Below, one piece after another: positions 4,725 to 8,689 of a stretch of DNA of 8,689 nucleotides. Each line of letters begins with the position of its first letter. Positions within the stretch are counted from its first letter, which is position 1. Made by a program: the position numbers and the translations under genes. Source of the stretch: GCA-003244245 sp039924425 (GTDB lineage Bacteria > Actinomycetota > Actinomycetes > Mycobacteriales > Pseudonocardiaceae); assembly GCA_039924425.1 (NCBI GenBank), contig JBDTAX010000036.1, forward strand, positions 1 to 8,689, in the 5' to 3' direction. The notes under the pieces were generated by a model. That model was not told where the DNA came from and did not search any database. It worked only from the letters and a program-made list of their open reading frames with translations.

Positions 4725-6089
4725 GTGAGCACGATGCTGGAGCGTCCGGTGACCCACCGGCGGCAGCGTGACCAGGAGGTCCCGCGCACCGTTGAGGCCC
4801 CCACGGCGCCAGGGGGTGGGGGTGAGGCGGTGCCGGTGGCGTCGCGGGCGACGTGGGCCGCGACGAGCTCGGCCGGCGCGAGCGCCCTGACCACCGCCGG
4901 GCTCCAGTTCGGCGCCGCTGGTGTGGTCAGCACTCTGGTTCTGGGCGCTGGTGGCGCGGCGGGGGTGGCCGCCCTGCGGCGTTTCGCGCCCGAGACGACG
5001 GCGCGGTGGGGACTGCACCGGGGGACCGGGGGGCGTCGCTCCACCCCGCCCGGGAGCCGAGGGAGCAGCGTCGGCACGCGCGCCCGCAGCCGCCGAGGTG
5101 GTGGCCCGCTCAGCGGTGGTGGTGGCGCGGGCGGGGCTGGCCGAGGCCGTGGCCTGCTCGCCGCGACGCGCCGCGGCACGGCCGGGAGTCAGCGGGCCGG
5201 GGGACGTCAGGGCACTGACACCGGCCGCGGGCTGCCGGGTGGTCTGCGCGGTGCGCGGACTGGTCACCGCCGAGGCGCGGAAGTCACGGGGAGCGCCCGT
5301 CGTGGACGCGGGCTGCTCGCGGGGGCCGGTCGGCACGGAGTCGCGGGCAGGGCGGGTGCTGGCCCGGCCGCACGGTCCGGCGGTGCGGGCTCGCGGACGT
5401 CGAGCGCTCCGCCGGGGCGGGGGTCCAAGCGGCCCGGCGGCGGCACGGGCGGCGGGGCCTCCCGCTCTCACCAGCGCGCCGGCTCCTCACGTTTCACCGG
5501 TCCCAAGCCGGGCCTGTGGGCGGGGCTGCGCCGCTGGGGCAAGGCCGCCAAGGGAAGTCGAGCGCAGGCCTCCCGCCGCCGGGCCGGATTGCTCAAGCGA
5601 GCCTCCCGGCTGCCCACACCGGTTCCGGGCCAGGCGCAACCGAGCACCGCCCCGAACAGGACGGGCACGACAGCACAACAACAACAGGGGTGTCCCGCCA
5701 TCGGCGGCACGTCACGGCACGGGGATCAGAAGGGGAACACGGCGATGCCCAATCCATTTCACAACCACAACGAGGCGCTGGCGCAGGTGGCGAACAACCT
5801 CGACATCCACAATGCCCGCGCGCTGATCGACTGGGTCGACGGTGCGCCGGGAGCGGCCGAGCAGCAGGCCGGAGTGTGGCGCCAGCACGCCGGCACGATC
5901 CAGGAGTCCATCCCGGTCAGCGGCGAGTTCGCCGAGGCGATCACCGACTTCGCGGCGACCCAGGCTCGGCAGGCCGAGCGGATCCGGGAGGCCGGCACGG
6001 TGTTCCGCCGGACCCACCAGGAGGAGCTGCGCAGGATCGAGGAGCCCAGGCCGGGCGAAGACAAGTGGGACGTCTCCGCGAACCGCTAA
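4725..6089 (+). CDS. Two-part transfer-region protein: membrane segment, Gly/Arg linker, helical C-domain (454 aa)
   Basis: GTG start with GGGAGGTGG just upstream. Residues 1-40 are hydrophilic. About 50-83 (ALTTAGLQFGAAGVVSTLVL and following GAGGAAGVAAL) form a small-residue-rich membrane segment or hairpin. About 95-310 is low-complexity Gly/Arg/Ser/Ala, strongly basic, with the motif RGRGLLA occurring twice and GRGLPGG once, then a clearer KPGLWAGLRRWGKAAKG block. About 341-454 is a separate helical domain (NPFHNHNEALAQVANNLDIH to KWDVSANR). The ATG at residue 341 (5745-5747) has AAGGGG 9 nt upstream, so a separate 114-aa product is possible. In 5041-5350 another frame has more coding-like base composition, so the linker reading frame deserves doubt. 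The position before the translocase suggests a membrane partner in DNA transfer (SpdB-like by position only). Confidence 0.68.
   Translation: MSTMLERPVTHRRQRDQEVPRTVEAPTAPGGGGEAVPVASRATWAATSSAGASALTTAGLQFGAAGVVSTLVLGAGGAAGVAALRRFAPETTARWGLHRGTGGRRSTPPGSRGSSVGTRARSRRGGGPLSGGGGAGGAGRGRGLLAATRRGTAGSQRAGGRQGTDTGRGLPGGLRGARTGHRRGAEVTGSARRGRGLLAGAGRHGVAGRAGAGPAARSGGAGSRTSSAPPGRGSKRPGGGTGGGASRSHQRAGSSRFTGPKPGLWAGLRRWGKAAKGSRAQASRRRAGLLKRASRLPTPVPGQAQPSTAPNRTGTTAQQQQGCPAIGGTSRHGDQKGNTAMPNPFHNHNEALAQVANNLDIHNARALIDWVDGAPGAAEQQAGVWRQHAGTIQESIPVSGEFAEAITDFAATQARQAERIREAGTVFRRTHQEELRRIEEPRPGEDKWDVSANR
5745..6089 (+). CDS. Possible internal translation product: 114-aa helical C-domain
   Basis: In-frame ATG inside the 454-aa frame, preceded by AGAAGGGGAACACGGCG. 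The sequence from here changes character: no more Gly/Arg repeats, balanced composition, and helical segments such as GEFAEAITDFAATQARQAERI and EAGTVFRRTHQEELRRIEEP, each listed here at 20 residues or fewer. It reads like an independent protein of normal length whose upstream neighbour has lost its stop codon, or like a domain of a genuine fusion. No stop separates the two parts. The following translocase gene begins 50 nt downstream. Confidence 0.45.
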   Translation: MPNPFHNHNEALAQVANNLDIHNARALIDWVDGAPGAAEQQAGVWRQHAGTIQESIPVSGEFAEAITDFAATQARQAERIREAGTVFRRTHQEELRRIEEPRPGEDKWDVSANR

Positions 6090-6139
6090 CCGTGTGCCTA
6101 CCCACCGCCCTTGAGTGATCTGGTGAGGAGTTCCGTGCG

Positions 6140-8644
6140 ATGACCACGTCAACCCAGGCCCCGCCACGGGCTCGCCGTGGGGTCGATCCCTTCGAGGTGG
6201 CTCGGCCCACCCTCTGGGGCATCGCCCGCACCTTCGACCCCGACCGCCGGTGGTTCCACCCGGCGATCACCGCGCTGTGGGCGTACGCGCTGGCCGGTGT
6301 GCCGGTCTGGACGCACCTGTCTCCGTGGATCCTGGTCCCGGTCGGTCTGGCCGGCACCCTCCTCGGTGCGCTGGCCGCCCACCGGTGCTACCCGCTGCGC
6401 GAATACGGCCATGACCAGCGCGCGCACGCGAGCTGGCTGACCGTCCTCGCGGGCCTGGCACTGACCACCTGGCTGGTCCACGCCGCCCAGGTCCGGCCCA
6501 CGAGCACCGACGCACTGGGCTGGCTGGTGCTGGGCACCGCGGTGTTCGGCGGCGCCTACGCCGTGGTACGCACCCAGGCACCCGGGCACAAGGCCCACCT
6601 CGAGCGCCACCGCGTCGAGGTCACGACGCGGCACCAGGAACTCGCCGAGGACAAGACCCTTGACATGTGGGCGAAGATCCTGACGGACGCGGGCTGCGAA
6701 GGTGTGCGGGTCCAGCACCGCCAGCCGACCAAGGCCGGGTTCACGCTGACGATCGAGGACAACCCCACCAGGCCGATCAAGTTCGGGGGCCTGTGCTCCG
6801 CAGTCGGCGACATCGCCTCCGTGGCCGCCGGCCGCCTCGCCGAGCAGGGCGTGCGTCTGGGTGCTGAGCAGGTCCGCGCCGAGGAAACCGACCGCGCCAA
6901 CCTCTTCCTGCTGCACTTCAGCACCGCCAACGTCTTCGCCCACTCGATCCCCTACCCGCTGGATCGCCCGGTCGGCACCATCCGCCACCCCATCCGCCCG
7001 GGCCTGTACGAGGACGGTGAGGACATCGAGCTGCGACTGCTGGGCGTGCACGGCGTGATGGTCGGCGCCACCGGCAGCGGAAAGTCGGTGTTCAGCAACA
7101 ACGTCATCGCCGAGGTCACCCACTGCTGCGACGCGCTGCTGTGGATCTGCGCCAGCGACAAGCTGCTACCGCTGATCTACCCATGGCTGCACCCGTGGTT
7201 CGCCGGAACCACCAACCGGCCGGTGCTCGACTGGGTCGCCGGTGAGGACCCCACCCGGGTCCTCCAGCAGCTCGCCGCGCTCTACCAGCTGGTGAAGCTG
7301 CGCAACAAGAAGCTCGGGCCGCTGAGCAAGTTCGAGCCCATCCCCACCGATCCCGCGATCGCGTGCATCCTCGAGGAAGCCTCCGACCTGCTGCTGGACA
7401 ACAGCACCATCACCATCCGCACCTTCGACGGCAAGGAGATGAACGGCTCGCAGCTGGTCAACGCGATCACCCGCGCGGGCCGCTCCGCAGGCGTGAGCCT
7501 GCTGATGCTCACCCAGTACGGCCTGATGGACGCTCTGGGCACCCAGGGCAACATGGCAAAACGCAACATCACCCTGCGGGTGGCCGGCAAGACCTACACC
7601 GACTATGACGGCAGCGCGACGCTGGTCGGGATGGATCGGGTACGCACCACCAAACTGCGCGACCACACCCTGCTGATCCAGCCCAGCAGCGAGGTGCCGC
7701 GGGTGATCCCCGCCAAAGCCTACGAGTTGGACGGCGTCAATCAGATCGCCCCCGTGGCCGCCCGCAACACCGCCACCGTGCCCCGATTGCCAGCGTGGCT
7801 GCACGCCGAACTCGGCGCGGCCTACGCCGGTCGGTGGCTGCCCGAGCGACTGCCCGAGCTCGCCGAGCTGGTCCACGCCCAAGCCCTGCGCTGGCCCGCA
7901 CTGTCCTCGGGAGCTGTCACCCCCGGGTCCGAGGAATTGATTCACCACACCGCGGTCGATCCCGACGGCGGCGACAACCCCAGCCAGCCCCCGACACCAG
8001 AGGAGATCACCCGCATGACCGCCGACGCGGAGCAGAAGATGGACCAGGCAATCGAGACGTTCCGCAAGTACGGCTCGCTCGGCAAGACCATGACCGAAGT
8101 TCTGGAGGCGATCCGCGCGGAGAACGCGCCGACATTCATCTCCGCCGGGCAACTCGCGTTCGTCACCAACCGGGTCGAGCGCGACGGTGACTGGGGCGCG
8201 GCCGGCCAGGGTCTCATTGCTGAGCTGCGCGCCAACCCCTGGCGGCTGGAGCCGATCGAGCGGGACGGCACGCTGGGATGGGAACGCGCCACGCTGATGG
8301 ACCACATCCGGGCCTACCTGACCGGCGTGAGCGAACCCGTGCCCTCCGAGTCCGTTCCGGAAGTCGCCCAGCCGATGGCAGCGATCCTGGAAGCCGTGCA
8401 CGGCCGGCGCGACAACGAGCTGGTGGGCGTCGCCGAGCTCGGCCGGATCATCGGCCGCATCCCGACCGACGAGGACCCCGAAGCGCAGCGCGCCGCGGCC
8501 ATCCGGCTCGGCCGCGAACTCGGCGCGGCACCCTGGTTCCTCAAAGCCGAACGCAAAAACACCGGCTCGGTCATCCAGGTCGGCGAGCTGCGCCGCGCAG
8601 CCGCCGAAGTCACCGCCGGCACCCGCCGCGCACCCGTCAACTAG
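6140..8644 (+). CDS. FtsK/SpoIIIE-type conjugative DNA translocase (834 aa), TraB-like
   Basis: Membrane-anchored hexameric ATPase expected to move double-stranded DNA from donor to recipient, as TraB/FtsK-like proteins do in actinomycete conjugation. Four membrane segments are visible at about residues 42-58, 62-81, 98-117 and 125-143. The motor domain contains Walker A GATGSGKS (309-316). The Walker B position is AIACILEEASDLL, with Glu-Glu at 412-413 instead of the usual Asp-Glu. It is followed by the AGRSAGVSLLMLTQYGL segment (equivalent of the sensor region) and NITLRVAGKTYTDY. A C-terminal region of about 200 residues after 626 is helical, with the pattern of winged-helix units (IIGRIPTD, LGRELGAAPWFLKAERK), and probably recognises DNA. 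ATG at 6140 with GAGGAG 9-10 nt upstream. The length and anchor fit AICE translocases. No relaxase is seen, consistent with the double-stranded mechanism. The gene name is left blank because naming varies. Confidence 0.9.
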   Translation: MTTSTQAPPRARRGVDPFEVARPTLWGIARTFDPDRRWFHPAITALWAYALAGVPVWTHLSPWILVPVGLAGTLLGALAAHRCYPLREYGHDQRAHASWLTVLAGLALTTWLVHAAQVRPTSTDALGWLVLGTAVFGGAYAVVRTQAPGHKAHLERHRVEVTTRHQELAEDKTLDMWAKILTDAGCEGVRVQHRQPTKAGFTLTIEDNPTRPIKFGGLCSAVGDIASVAAGRLAEQGVRLGAEQVRAEETDRANLFLLHFSTANVFAHSIPYPLDRPVGTIRHPIRPGLYEDGEDIELRLLGVHGVMVGATGSGKSVFSNNVIAEVTHCCDALLWICASDKLLPLIYPWLHPWFAGTTNRPVLDWVAGEDPTRVLQQLAALYQLVKLRNKKLGPLSKFEPIPTDPAIACILEEASDLLLDNSTITIRTFDGKEMNGSQLVNAITRAGRSAGVSLLMLTQYGLMDALGTQGNMAKRNITLRVAGKTYTDYDGSATLVGMDRVRTTKLRDHTLLIQPSSEVPRVIPAKAYELDGVNQIAPVAARNTATVPRLPAWLHAELGAAYAGRWLPERLPELAELVHAQALRWPALSSGAVTPGSEELIHHTAVDPDGGDNPSQPPTPEEITRMTADAEQKMDQAIETFRKYGSLGKTMTEVLEAIRAENAPTFISAGQLAFVTNRVERDGDWGAAGQGLIAELRANPWRLEPIERDGTLGWERATLMDHIRAYLTGVSEPVPSESVPEVAQPMAAILEAVHGRRDNELVGVAELGRIIGRIPTDEDPEAQRAAAIRLGRELGAAPWFLKAERKNTGSVIQVGELRRAAAEVTAGTRRAPVN

Positions 8645-8689
8645 GTCAACTCCAACGTCACGACAGAGGGGCGGCCCGCCAAGTTGGCG
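8645..8689. other. Window end after the translocase gene
   Basis: Forty-five nucleotides after the stop. No hairpin with a T-run and no start of another gene can be supported here. Confidence 0.5.

Noticed and set aside
5695..5707. Small hairpin CCGCC-ATC-GGCGG in the 454-aa gene
   Set aside because: Stem of 5 bp without a T-run; expected by chance in such G+C-rich sequence, and not a credible terminator.
4921..5826. 301-codon plus-strand frame overlapping the 454-aa gene
   Set aside because: Not called as a gene: no ribosome site for its start and no recognisable domain. Its coding-like composition is reported as a finding instead.
6149..7123. 324-codon minus-strand frame opposite the translocase
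   Set aside because: Antisense shadow of a gene with clear Walker motifs and membrane segments; no start context of its own.
7166..8401. 411-codon minus-strand frame opposite the translocase C-terminal half
   Set aside because: Long only because the DNA is G+C-rich; composition (Gly/Gln/Val/His) is typical of antisense frames in such genomes.

Overview
The window is very G+C-rich, with third codon positions mostly G or C and frequent GTG and TTG starts. This points to an actinomycete. The gene set (FtsK/SpoIIIE-type conjugative translocase, small upstream transfer-region proteins, HTH/TPR regulator, PP2C-like phosphatase) looks like the transfer and control section of an actinomycete integrative and conjugative element (AICE) or conjugative plasmid, perhaps from Pseudonocardiaceae. 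That host is inferred from family resemblance, not proven. No integrase, replication initiator, tRNA, att site or CRISPR is visible.

Left part (1-973, minus strand): two tandem paralogous small genes, the second cut by the window edge, and upstream of them a small Cys-containing protein. Each of two short palindromic repeats (about 352-405 and 671-727) lies just upstream of a small gene and shares a GGTTGAGC loop. Positions 631-973 contain no convincing gene except a possible N-terminal extension of the Cys protein. They do contain a hairpin repeat and, at the right end, a TTGACA box followed by a 20-bp near-palindrome.

Middle part (974-4286, minus strand): a divergently controlled cassette of (i) an HTH protein with a C-terminal probable ligand/sensor domain, (ii) a PP2C-like phosphatase starting 1 nt after it, and (iii) after a 180-nt gap, an XRE-type HTH protein with a long helical, TPR-like C-terminal region. 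The gap may hold the promoter of the third gene.

Right part (4287-8689, plus strand): a TTGACG-17-TATGGT promoter, overlapping three copies of a G(A/G)TGCTA half-site, drives three genes: a 95-aa helical protein, a 454-aa two-part protein (membrane segment, Gly/Arg-rich linker, helical C-terminal domain with its own possible start), and an 834-aa membrane-anchored FtsK-like translocase.

Working model (inference): the HTH/sensor protein binds the divergent region at 4281-4364 and controls both its own operon and the transfer operon. The phosphatase and the XRE/TPR regulator add further input. The translocase moves DNA between cells, helped by the two small upstream proteins. The left-hand small genes may be accessory genes controlled from the palindrome at 953-972 and by the hairpin repeats.
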